Of a DNA stretch of 5,384 nucleotides, positions 1-5,384 are shown piece after piece; within the stretch, counting starts at the first letter, position 1, and each line of letters opens with the position of its first letter. Made by a program: the position numbers and the translations under genes. The notes below the pieces were generated by a model. That model was given only the letters and a program-made list of their open reading frames with translations. It was not told where the DNA came from and did not search any database. Source of the DNA: Thiomicrorhabdus sp. (GTDB lineage: Bacteria > Pseudomonadota > Gammaproteobacteria > Thiomicrospirales > Thiomicrospiraceae); the NCBI GenBank assembly GCA_021648185.1, contig JAKITH010000088.1, positions 1 through 5,384 on the forward strand, read 5' to 3'.

Positions 1-1057
1 TCATTGCTGTCACTAGCAAACAATCGGCAGGAAATCGAACGTGCTGATTTACCCGTGAGACATCCACATGCTTTGCCTCCAATGGCTCTCGCAATGCCTC
101 CAACGCATTACGATTGAACTCTGGAAGTTCATCTAAAAATAAAATACCATGATGCGCTAATGAAATAGCGCCTGGCTTGGGATACGAGCCGCCACCAATT
201 AAAGCCGCGGCAGAGGACGTATGATGCGGACTTTCATAGGGCCGTTGATAAAACCCTTGCAAACGCGGCTCCACGTTTGAAATAGAGTGAATCGCGGCCG
301 CTTCAATGGCTTCTTTATTCGTTAATGGGGGCAATAACGTGACTAAACGAGACGCCAGCATACTTTTACCGGAGCCTGGAGGACCCACCATCATTAAAGA
401 GTGGTGACCGCTTGCGCAAATTTCCAACACGCGCTTGGCCTGATGCTGTCCAACCACATCCGATAAATCATACTCATAATTCAGTGCGTCTATCAAATTC
501 GTTATTGGGCTCATTTCAGGTTGCGAAATGCACTCGCCTTGCAAAACCTGACAAACCTCTTTTAAATCCTTCACCAAGACAAAATGCGCCGCTCCCTGCT
601 CATCCAATAAAGAGACTACGGCCTCTTCATAGTTATTGGCCGGTAAAATACAAACCTTACCGTCCTTCTTGGCCGCCAGAACACTGGGCAAAGCCCCTTT
701 GATGGAGCGAACCTCTCCATTTAATGCAAGCTCACCAATCAGTTCAAAGTTAGACAGGTTAACCGCACTCAACTGCCCCGTTGCCACTAAAATTCCAATG
801 GCAATGGGCAAGTCATAACGCCCACCCGACTTGGGTATGTCTGCAGGCGCTAAATTAACCGTAATTCTTTTAGGAGGAAACTCAAACCCCGAGCTCAATA
901 ACGCACTGCGTACACGATCTTTACTCTCTTTAACCGACGCTTCGGGTAACCCCACGATCGAAAATGAAGGCAAGCCATTGCTAGCATGAACCTCCACCGA
1001 CACCTTGGGAGAGTGAATTCCCGTTAATGCTCGACTGGTCACCTCTGCAAGGTTCAT
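1..1057 (-). CDS. comM: YifB/ComM family Mg-chelatase-like AAA+ ATPase, 5' part (C-terminus beyond window)
   Basis: I translated this from the ATG at 1057-1055; the frame stays open to the left edge (352 codons). Family members are about 500 residues, so roughly the last third is missing. The start MNLAEVTSRAL and the early block SIVGLPEASVKESKDRVRSA are typical of YifB. The N-terminal ChlI-like domain continues through NLAPADIPKSGGRYDLPIAIG. The AAA+ module has Walker A GPPGSGKS at residues 225-232 (362-385) and Walker B ILFLDE at 305-310 (128-145), followed by the ELPEFNRNALEALREPLE stretch. In naturally transformable gammaproteobacteria, ComM is a hexameric helicase that promotes branch migration while incoming DNA is integrated; this is family knowledge, not shown here. 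A weak Shine-Dalgarno-like AAGAG overlaps the ubiK stop codon, which suggests translation coupled to ubiK. The visible part is intact. I am sure of the family, less sure that transformation is its role in this organism. Confidence 0.95.
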   Translation of the reverse strand, partial: MNLAEVTSRALTGIHSPKVSVEVHASNGLPSFSIVGLPEASVKESKDRVRSALLSSGFEFPPKRITVNLAPADIPKSGGRYDLPIAIGILVATGQLSAVNLSNFELIGELALNGEVRSIKGALPSVLAAKKDGKVCILPANNYEEAVVSLLDEQGAAHFVLVKDLKEVCQVLQGECISQPEMSPITNLIDALNYEYDLSDVVGQHQAKRVLEICASGHHSLMMVGPPGSGKSMLASRLVTLLPPLTNKEAIEAAAIHSISNVEPRLQGFYQRPYESPHHTSSAAALIGGGSYPKPGAISLAHHGILFLDELPEFNRNALEALREPLEAKHVDVSRVNQHVRFPADCLLVTAM

Positions 1058-1066
1058 AACAGGCTC

Positions 1067-1303
1067 TTATTGTTCAAGATCCGCCACCATTTTCTCTAAT
1101 GCTTCAAGTTTTTGTCGTGTTTTAGCCAATACCGCAACTTGAATATCAAACTCCTCTCGACTCACTAAATCCATTTTTTCTAATGTACGTGCTAACACCA
1201 CTTTAACCTGATCTTGGACGCCCGATGGAATGCCGCCAACTCCCTGAGGAACGACATCCGCTATTTTTTTTGCCATCTCTTCTAACTGACTTGCGTTAAG
1301 CAT
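1067..1303 (-). CDS. ubiK: Ubiquinone biosynthesis accessory factor UbiK (BMFP/YqiC family)
   Basis: This small 78-residue protein starts MLNASQLEEMAKKIADVVP, a characteristic BMFP/UbiK opening. A short Gly/Pro-containing middle (PQGVGGIPSG) follows. The C-terminal half (about residues 30-78) holds VLARTLEKMDLVSREEFD and a Leu/Lys/Glu-rich helix (LAKTRQKLEALEKMVADLEQ) that should form a coiled coil and oligomerise. In the family, UbiK binds UbiJ and assists the soluble complex that carries out the later hydroxylation and methylation steps of ubiquinone synthesis; older literature calls it a membrane-fusogenic protein. It is slightly shorter than the roughly 96-residue E. coli protein but appears complete. 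The start is supported by GAGGG six bases upstream. The gene lies 9 bases upstream of comM on the same strand, so the two are probably one operon. Confidence 0.93.
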   Translation of the reverse strand: MLNASQLEEMAKKIADVVPQGVGGIPSGVQDQVKVVLARTLEKMDLVSREEFDIQVAVLAKTRQKLEALEKMVADLEQ

Positions 1304-1520
1304 TTTCTACCCTCACTCTGATTGTTTCAAGATTTTTTCTATCGCCAAACTATACTCTGTTATCCTTAGTTATACCACTTCAAAAGAGCGGGATTTTAGA
1401 AAACAGATACATTAGCTTTCCCTATTTTATTCATGTTAGAATTATTACTCTAATCCGAAGATAGAAATGTTAATTAGGACATTACTATTTCAATTGCTCA
1501 ATTAAAGGTCTAAACTCATT
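1304..1520. other. Divergent intergenic region between ubiK and the GGDEF gene
   Basis: This 217-base AT-rich spacer must carry the promoters for ubiK-comM (minus) and for the diguanylate cyclase (plus). Candidate -10 hexamers exist: TAGAAT at 1437-1442 for the plus strand and TATAGT at 1354-1349 for the minus strand. Neither has a convincing -35 element at 16-18 bases, so no promoter is assigned. I see no c-di-GMP riboswitch-like segment, tRNA or strong hairpin. A weak Shine-Dalgarno AAAGG (1504-1508) lies 12 bases before the GGDEF start codon, a rather long spacing. Confidence 0.6.
1310..1314 (-). promoter_or_regulatory. Ribosome binding site of ubiK
   Basis: On the minus strand GAGGG precedes the ATG at 1303 with a 6-base spacer (TAGAAA). 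It is the best Shine-Dalgarno match seen in the window and fixes the ubiK start. Confidence 0.75.
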
Positions 1521-2579
1521 ATGATCGTTGATGTAAAAGATGCCCCCGAAAAAGCCATTCGTATTTTTGATCGGCTTGTTGAGACCTTTAAAGAACAAAA
1601 CATCAATCCAAGCCCTCTCAATTACTATGTTTGGTATCAATATGTAAAAGGCAACATCCCCGCATTACGCCAAGAGATGGATGCCATTCTAAATGATCCT
1701 TTTGGCTACAATGACCGCGTTGGTAAGCGGCTTTATGACACCTATCTATTAGAGCAAGAAGACAGCAGTTCTGAGTTTGATCGAGCCTTTAGACGCTTAA
1801 TTGATGCCATGGTCAAAAAGATGAATGCGTGGAGTGATAAATTAGAGAGCCATACCAAAGAACTGGATGCCTGCTCTGACGAACTCTCTAATCCTGACTT
1901 AAACAGCGAAGACATTAAGCGTATTACAGATTCGGTCATCAGTGCGGCCTCCTCTATCAAAGAAGGCTCTCTCAATATTCAAAATGAGATGATTCACAAT
2001 GCCGAAGCGGTAAAAGAACTTCGCAAACAACTGCTGGAAGCGCAGGCAGAAGCCTTAAAAGATGAACTCACCCAAATTGGCAATCGAAAAGCATTCAATA
2101 ACGCAATTGAAGAGCTCATGCTGGAAGCACAAGATACGCCTGAAACGTTATGTATGATTCTGTGTGACATTGATCACTTTAAACTCTTTAATGATACCTA
2201 CGGCCATTTAGTCGGCGACAGCGTATTGCGTTACTTTGCAAATATTATGCAGAAAGACAAAAAAGACAATGAAACCATTTGTCGCTATGGGGGGGAAGAA
2301 TTTGCAATTTTATTGGCTAACTCTAGCCTAAGCGATGCCATAGAACGCTCTAATCAAATCAGAGAAGCCATTCAATCGGCTCATTTAAAACGAAAAAACT
2401 CATCCGAACCACTTAAAACCATTACCGCTTCATTTGGAGTTGCTGCTTATCACGGTCACCATGAAGACGCAAAATCTTTCATTGAACGGACGGATAAAGC
2501 GCTGTATCAAGCCAAGAACAGTGGTCGAAATTGTGTGATTGATGAAACCCAACTCCCTTCACCTGCCAGCAAAAAATAA
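1521..2579 (+). CDS. Soluble GGDEF diguanylate cyclase with a helical N-terminal region
   Basis: The 352-residue protein has no signal peptide or membrane segment and should be cytoplasmic. The C-terminal half (about 178-340) is a complete GGDEF domain, which makes cyclic di-GMP from two GTP. It shows DELTQIGNR (181-189), CDIDHFK with metal ligand D216 (215-221), FNDTYGH with guanine-contacting N224 (223-229), GD at 232-233, the active-site loop GGEEF (257-261), and the C-terminal DKALYQAKNSGRN (325-337). Catalytic residues look intact, so activity is expected. The product-inhibition I-site, normally RxxD just before the active loop, reads KDNE (248-251). Residues 1-95 contain a PSPLNYYVWYQYVKG block (30-44) that I associate with the N-termini of soluble proteobacterial GGDEF proteins but cannot name as a domain. 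Residues about 95-180 are rich in Glu, Lys, Ala and Leu and are probably a signalling coiled coil. The start is the first ATG, with weak AAAGG upstream. The input signal is unknown. Confidence 0.95.
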   Translation: MIVDVKDAPEKAIRIFDRLVETFKEQNINPSPLNYYVWYQYVKGNIPALRQEMDAILNDPFGYNDRVGKRLYDTYLLEQEDSSSEFDRAFRRLIDAMVKKMNAWSDKLESHTKELDACSDELSNPDLNSEDIKRITDSVISAASSIKEGSLNIQNEMIHNAEAVKELRKQLLEAQAEALKDELTQIGNRKAFNNAIEELMLEAQDTPETLCMILCDIDHFKLFNDTYGHLVGDSVLRYFANIMQKDKKDNETICRYGGEEFAILLANSSLSDAIERSNQIREAIQSAHLKRKNSSEPLKTITASFGVAAYHGHHEDAKSFIERTDKALYQAKNSGRNCVIDETQLPSPASKK

Positions 2580-2584
2580 CGCTC

Positions 2585-3226
2585 CTACTTGGCTGCCTTA
2601 ATAAGCAACGTATCCACCCCCAGTCTTCGCAATTCATTACGTTGTTTATTCATCACCAGACGATCTTTAAACGGCCCTACCCGTAAACGATAATAGGTTC
2701 GTTTGCCTTTTGTTAAGCCTGAAACGGTTAATATTTGACCATGCTTTGCCAAGCGACGTTGCTCTTGCTTTGCAATTTTTTCGGAGCCAAAAGAACCGGC
2801 TTGAATATAATAAGGCTGAGTTAACGCCACTGAAATTAATTCGGCCTCCACCACCACTTCGGTCTGGCTTAAACCATGGTAAAAAGAGTAGTGGTTCGAA
2901 TGGTTAACCTCCTTCTCTTCAAAAGCCACCTCTTCAGACTCTTTTAACGGTGCTGACTCAACGATAACTTCAGCGCTAGTATCAGGGGTTTTTTTAACCT
3001 CTTTGGTCGCCTGCAAAACACGTTGCTCCGTGGCGCTTAACGTCTCTTTTTCTTGCGATAAAAAAAGATTCACCACAAAAAAAACAAGCACCAAAATAAC
3101 GGATACGACAAGTGCAACAACCCAAATAGAGAACCCAGAAGTGCTTACTTTGCCTGACTTCTCTTGCTGAGATTTACGTTGAAAAGCCTGTTTTTGGCCA
3201 TGCCCATGACGGTAATCTCGAGTCAC
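2585..3226 (-). CDS. SPOR-domain, FtsN-like inner-membrane division protein
   Basis: The 213-residue bitopic protein is read from a GTG start (3226-3224). The basic cytoplasmic tail (1-31) carries the RDY motif at residues 3-5; E. coli FtsN also has RDY near its N-terminus. One hydrophobic membrane segment spans about 33-56. A charged, low-complexity periplasmic linker (58-136) contains YSFYHGLSQTEVVV (113-126), like the FYxxLxxxEVxV motif I recall from SPOR proteins encoded beside argS. The C-terminal SPOR domain (about 137-211) starts YYIQAGSF and includes YYRLRVGPF (178-186). SPOR domains bind glycan strands stripped of stem peptides at the septum, so a role in constriction is likely. FtsN itself is the most probable identity, but other SPOR proteins share this layout, so no symbol is given. 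No other in-frame start precedes the membrane segment, and the argS stop codon lies immediately upstream in the same frame. The gene is probably cotranscribed and coupled with argS. Confidence 0.9.
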   Translation of the reverse strand: MTRDYRHGHGQKQAFQRKSQQEKSGKVSTSGFSIWVVALVVSVILVLVFFVVNLFLSQEKETLSATEQRVLQATKEVKKTPDTSAEVIVESAPLKESEEVAFEEKEVNHSNHYSFYHGLSQTEVVVEAELISVALTQPYYIQAGSFGSEKIAKQEQRRLAKHGQILTVSGLTKGKRTYYRLRVGPFKDRLVMNKQRNELRRLGVDTLLIKAAK

Positions 3227-4990
3227 TTACATTTTCTCTGGGGCAGAAACGCCCAAAATAGCCAAGCCATTTTTTAATACTTGCTGCACAGAGGAAATTA
3301 ACGTTAACCGTGCTTGGCGTAGGGCATCATTTTCAACAATAAACTGGCTTGCGTTGTAGTAAGAGTGCAAGGAGTGCGCCAACTCTTTTAAGTAATACGC
3401 GATTTGGTGCGGTTCATAAACCAGTGCGGCACGCGCCACAATATCAGGGTATTTTGCCAACTCGGTTGCAATTCGAACCTCTTGTTCGCTCTCTAGTTGA
3501 TCCAGAGCAGACAATCCTTCTTCGATATCAAAGACATAGCCTTTTTCTTCTGATTGCGCCAATACACGACAAATACGTGCATGAGCGTACTGAATATAAT
3601 ACACCGGATTTTCATTTGATTTAGACACCGCCAAATCCAAATCAAAATCCATATGTTGTTCCGATTTACGCTGCACATAGAAAAAACGCGCCGCATCACA
3701 CCCCACTTCCTCACGCAACTCGCGCAACGTCACAAATTGGCCACTGCGCGTAGACATCGCCAACTTTTCCCCCCCCTTATAGAGAATCGCAAATTGAACC
3801 AATAAAACTTCTAAGGCATCCGAATTGGTTCCCATTGCCTGCATCGCGGCTCTTACACGCGGAACATACCCATGATGATCGGAACCCCAAATATCAATTA
3901 ACAGATCAAAACCACGTTCCAATTTATTAAAATGATACGCAATGTCCGAGGCAAAATAGGTTTTTAAGCCGTTTTCACGCACCACCACACGGTCTTTTTC
4001 ATCGCCATAATCCGTAGAACGAAACCAGAGCGCCCCGCCTTTCTCATAGATTTTATCGGCCGCCTGCAACTTCTCAATCGCCGCATCAATCACACCCGTA
4101 TTCATTAACGCTCGTTCCGAAAACCACTGATCAAAGGTGACGCCAAAGCCGGCCAAATCTTCCTTAATATCAGACAAGATGGAATCAACTGCCGCGCTAA
4201 ATACGGCCTCGTAATGTGTTGCGCCCAATAAGTTTTTGGCCTTCACAATCAAGTCATCAATGTGCTTCTCTTTATCGCCACCGTCTAAACCTTCATCGGG
4301 TGTCACGCCAGCAAACACCTCCAATACGGTGCGTTTTAACGTATCGCCAAATTGCGTTCTTAACGACTCACTAATGGCATAAATATAATCGCCTTTGTAG
4401 CCATTACTGGGGAAAACAACGTCTTCGCCACATAACGATAAATAACGCAACCAAACAGAGGTCGCCAAAATATCCATTTGACGTCCTGCATCGTTCACAT
4501 AATATTCACGAGAGACGTTAAACCCAGCCACCGCTAATAAATTGGCCACACTCGCGCCATACGCCGCTCCACGTCCATGACCCACATGCAAAGGCCCCGT
4601 TGGGTTGGCAGAAACAAACTCCACCAATACAGAACGCCCTTGCCCTACATTGCACCCTCCAAACGCATCTTGCTGCGCTAAAACCGTCTTAACCACGGCA
4701 AATTTAGCCGAATCATTCACAAAAAAGTTAATAAAACCGGGTCCTGCAATTTCAACCTTTTCAATCACCGGTTCATCCGCCACCAGCGCAACAATCTTTT
4801 CTGCCAAAGCTCGAGGCGGCATACCCGCCGCTTTGGTAAGCATCATCGCCAAATTGGTCGCAAAATCACCGTGCGCTTTATCTCGCGTATTTTCAACATT
4901 GACTCTAGGGTTAAGCGTTTCAGGAATCACCCCTTCTGCTTTTAACTGTTGAACAACATCGGTTAATATTTGCGCAATTTTCTGCTTCAT
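3227..4990 (-). CDS. argS: Arginyl-tRNA synthetase
   Basis: This cytoplasmic class I aminoacyl-tRNA synthetase charges tRNA-Arg with arginine using ATP. It has 587 residues against 577 in E. coli and looks complete. The N-terminal additional domain (about 1-90), which recognises the tRNA D-loop region, includes GDFATNLAM (41-49). The catalytic core has EFVSANPTGPLHVGHGRGA (124-142), where HVGH (135-138) is the HIGH signature. It also has YVNDAGRQ (164-171) and WGSDHHGYVPR (368-378). The KMSKS-equivalent loop is EKLAMSTRSG (408-417), a divergent form usual in ArgS. The C-terminal DALR anticodon-binding domain (about 465-587) begins near YYIQYAHARICR. The start is supported by AAAGAGA upstream (AGAG core 7 bases from the ATG). 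The SPOR gene follows without a gap. A run of eight G (coding strand) encodes Lys-Gly-Gly-Glu just before the KMSKS-like loop. Confidence 0.98.
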   Translation of the reverse strand: MKQKIAQILTDVVQQLKAEGVIPETLNPRVNVENTRDKAHGDFATNLAMMLTKAAGMPPRALAEKIVALVADEPVIEKVEIAGPGFINFFVNDSAKFAVVKTVLAQQDAFGGCNVGQGRSVLVEFVSANPTGPLHVGHGRGAAYGASVANLLAVAGFNVSREYYVNDAGRQMDILATSVWLRYLSLCGEDVVFPSNGYKGDYIYAISESLRTQFGDTLKRTVLEVFAGVTPDEGLDGGDKEKHIDDLIVKAKNLLGATHYEAVFSAAVDSILSDIKEDLAGFGVTFDQWFSERALMNTGVIDAAIEKLQAADKIYEKGGALWFRSTDYGDEKDRVVVRENGLKTYFASDIAYHFNKLERGFDLLIDIWGSDHHGYVPRVRAAMQAMGTNSDALEVLLVQFAILYKGGEKLAMSTRSGQFVTLRELREEVGCDAARFFYVQRKSEQHMDFDLDLAVSKSNENPVYYIQYAHARICRVLAQSEEKGYVFDIEEGLSALDQLESEQEVRIATELAKYPDIVARAALVYEPHQIAYYLKELAHSLHSYYNASQFIVENDALRQARLTLISSVQQVLKNGLAILGVSAPEKM

Positions 4991-4996
4991 GAAAGA

Positions 4997-5003
4997 TCTC
5001 TTT
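4997..5003 (-). promoter_or_regulatory. Ribosome binding site of argS
   Basis: The minus strand reads AAAGAGA, with the AGAG core 7 bases before the ATG at 4990. It is a partial but well-placed Shine-Dalgarno match. Confidence 0.6.
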
Positions 5004-5050
5004 ATACTTGGGGAAGGTTAGACATGGCATACCATTGAGTGGAGCAACAA

Positions 5051-5057
5051 TATAATA
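5051..5057. promoter_or_regulatory. Candidate overlapping -10 elements for metH (+) and argS (-)
   Basis: The plus strand has the consensus -10 hexamer TATAAT (5051-5056). The minus strand reads TATTAT at 5057-5052, five of six matches. Neither direction has a good -35 hexamer at the normal distance; the best minus-strand option is TGAAAA at 5081-5076, a weak match. If the plus-strand element works, transcription would begin near 5063, just before the inverted repeats, giving metH a leader of about 200 bases. Confidence 0.3.
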
Positions 5058-5070
5058 GCCAGATATTTTA

Positions 5071-5102
5071 CTAAATTTTCACGATTAATAGTTGAAATTT
5101 AG
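5071..5102 (+). repeat. Inverted repeat A:B in the metH upstream region
   Basis: CTAAATTTTCA (5071-5081) is complementary to TGAAATTTAG (5093-5102) over ten pairs with one bulged T. The loop is 11 bases. The stem is AT-rich and would be weak in RNA by itself. Confidence 0.5.
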
Positions 5103-5169
5103 CGCTCTTTCTCTGAGCTTAACAAGAAGAACATGCCCTATTATGACTTGAAAAAACAGCGCTTAATTT
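5095..5169 (+). repeat. Inverted repeat B:C in the metH upstream region
   Basis: AAATTTAGCGCT (5095-5106) pairs with AGCGCTTAATTT (5158-5169) at 11 of 12 positions, around a self-complementary AGCGCT core, with a 51-base loop. Positions 5167-5171 are TTTTT, though a C-rich tract follows, so it is not a standard intrinsic terminator. The left arm is shared with inverted repeat A:B. Confidence 0.5.
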
Positions 5170-5223
5170 TTCTCCCCCCCTATTTTATTGAATAGAAACA
5201 TTTAAGAAACCTTGTCTTTCCGT

Positions 5224-5229
5224 TAAAAT
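5224..5229 (+). promoter_or_regulatory. Candidate -10 element of a metH-proximal promoter
   Basis: TAAAAT matches the -10 consensus at five of six positions. The hexamer 17 bases upstream, TTTAAG (5201-5206), matches the -35 consensus at only three positions. It would give a short leader of about 27 bases and leave the inverted repeats outside the transcript. Confidence 0.25.
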
Positions 5230-5248
5230 ATTGGCCTCTCTCTCGAAT

Positions 5249-5266
5249 ATGATGATCCTTAAATGA
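5249..5266 (+). other. Five-codon ORF (MMILK) ending on the metH start codon
   Basis: ATG ATG ATC CTT AAA TGA is read here, and its TGA (5264-5266) overlaps the metH ATG (5263-5265) as ATGA. No Shine-Dalgarno is visible before it. ATGA overlaps commonly couple translation, but an ORF this short can arise by chance, so its expression is uncertain. Confidence 0.2.
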
Positions 5267-5384
5267 CACAACGTACCCAACGCTTAAATGCCTTAAAAAC
5301 CTTACTAAATGAACGTGTCGTCGTACTCGATGGTGCCATGGGCACGATGGTACAAGACCTTAATTTAAGTGAAGAGGATTTTAG
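5263..5384 (+). CDS. metH: Methionine synthase, cobalamin-dependent (MetH), N-terminal fragment cut by window edge
   Basis: Forty codons are visible, from the ATG at 5263 to the right edge. The sequence has RVVVLDGAMGTMVQDLNL (residues 18-35) followed by SEEDF. This matches the start of the homocysteine-binding barrel of MetH, where E. coli reads LDGGMGTMIQ. The complete protein of about 1,200 residues transfers a methyl group from 5-methyltetrahydrofolate through cobalamin to homocysteine, making methionine in the cytoplasm. The start is well fixed because an in-frame TAA (5260-5262) lies directly before it. No Shine-Dalgarno is recognisable upstream. Other homocysteine S-methyltransferases share the LDGAMGT motif, so the cobalamin-dependent assignment rests on overall resemblance of these 40 residues and is not proven by the fragment. 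Confidence 0.88.
   Translation, partial: MTQRTQRLNALKTLLNERVVVLDGAMGTMVQDLNLSEEDF

Larger units (their letters stand above)
4991..5262. other. Divergent argS-metH intergenic region
   Basis: This 272-base AT-rich spacer should carry the promoters of argS-SPOR (minus) and metH (plus). I found no conventional gene and nothing matching, from memory, the SAM, SAH or cobalamin riboswitch cores often placed upstream of methionine genes. It does hold overlapping inverted repeats (5071-5169), a perfect TATAAT at 5051-5056 on the plus strand whose complement gives TATTAT for the minus strand, a second plus-strand candidate -10 TAAAAT at 5224-5229, a C7 run at 5174-5180, and a five-codon ORF ending on the metH start. 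Confidence 0.7.

Noticed and set aside
412..818. Two plus-strand ORFs of 96 and 60 codons
   Set aside because: They are antisense to the well-conserved comM coding frame and resemble no known protein.
1264..1271. A8 run (coding strand) in ubiK, a possible slippage site
   Set aside because: It encodes a normal Lys-Lys-Ile in a conserved frame, and no useful alternative frame product is seen.
1450..1476. CTAAT/ATTAG inverted pair before the GGDEF gene
   Set aside because: Five-base AT-rich arms separated by 17 bases are not meaningful on their own.
1742..1975. Minus-strand ORF of 77 codons
   Set aside because: It is a shadow inside the GGDEF gene, with no ribosome site or recognisable domain.
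2710..2907. Plus-strand ORF of 65 codons inside the SPOR gene
   Set aside because: It is antisense to the SPOR domain and linker, with no supporting signal.
3349..3714. Overlapping ORFs on both strands inside argS, and a similar plus-strand ORF at 4605-4952
   Set aside because: They are alternate-frame shadows of a fully conserved synthetase gene.
4401..4418. GCCATTACTGGGGAAAA, resembling pieces of a cobalamin riboswitch near a B12-related gene
   Set aside because: It lies inside argS coding sequence, is far from metH, and lacks the rest of the fold.
5024..5035. ATGG-N4-CCAT palindrome upstream of argS as an operator
   Set aside because: The arms are only four to five bases, match no regulator site I know, and occur readily by chance.
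1..5384. CRISPR array, transposon ends, tRNA, toxin-antitoxin or defence genes
   Set aside because: No direct-repeat array, transposase, cloverleaf or unfamiliar gene cluster is visible; nearly all the DNA is accounted for by core genes.

Overview
The window is ordinary chromosomal DNA of moderate to low GC content, probably from a gammaproteobacterium. The evidence is a ComM/YifB-type AAA+ protein next to UbiK (a proteobacterial ubiquinone-pathway accessory factor), argS followed directly by a SPOR-domain FtsN-like gene, and a cobalamin-dependent type metH. Protein style and base composition would fit a Thiomicrospira/Hydrogenovibrio-like sulfur oxidiser, but that is an impression from memory with low confidence.

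Layout. Positions 1-1057 (minus) hold the N-terminal 352 codons of a YifB/ComM Mg-chelatase-like ATPase that runs off the left edge. ubiK (1067-1303, minus) lies 9 bases upstream of it, probably in the same operon. A 217-base divergent spacer (1304-1520) separates ubiK from a soluble GGDEF diguanylate cyclase (1521-2579, plus). That gene converges on a SPOR-domain, FtsN-like membrane protein (2585-3226, minus) with only 5 bases between the stop codons. argS (3227-4990, minus) lies directly upstream of the SPOR gene with zero spacing and in the same frame. A 272-base divergent spacer (4991-5262) follows, and then the first 40 codons of metH (5263 to the right edge, plus).

The genes do not form a single pathway. 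They cover DNA uptake/recombination (yifB), respiratory quinone synthesis (ubiK), c-di-GMP signalling (GGDEF), cell division (SPOR), translation (argS) and methionine synthesis (metH). argS and the SPOR gene are almost certainly cotranscribed and probably translationally coupled.

There is no mobile element, CRISPR array, RNA gene, toxin-antitoxin pair or defence system. The part least explained by known genes is the argS-metH spacer. One segment there (5093-5106) can pair either with an upstream partner or with a downstream partner. A five-codon ORF ends on the metH start codon in an ATGA overlap. Other points are a degenerate inhibitory site and a G7 run in the active-site codons of the diguanylate cyclase, and the argS/SPOR junction.
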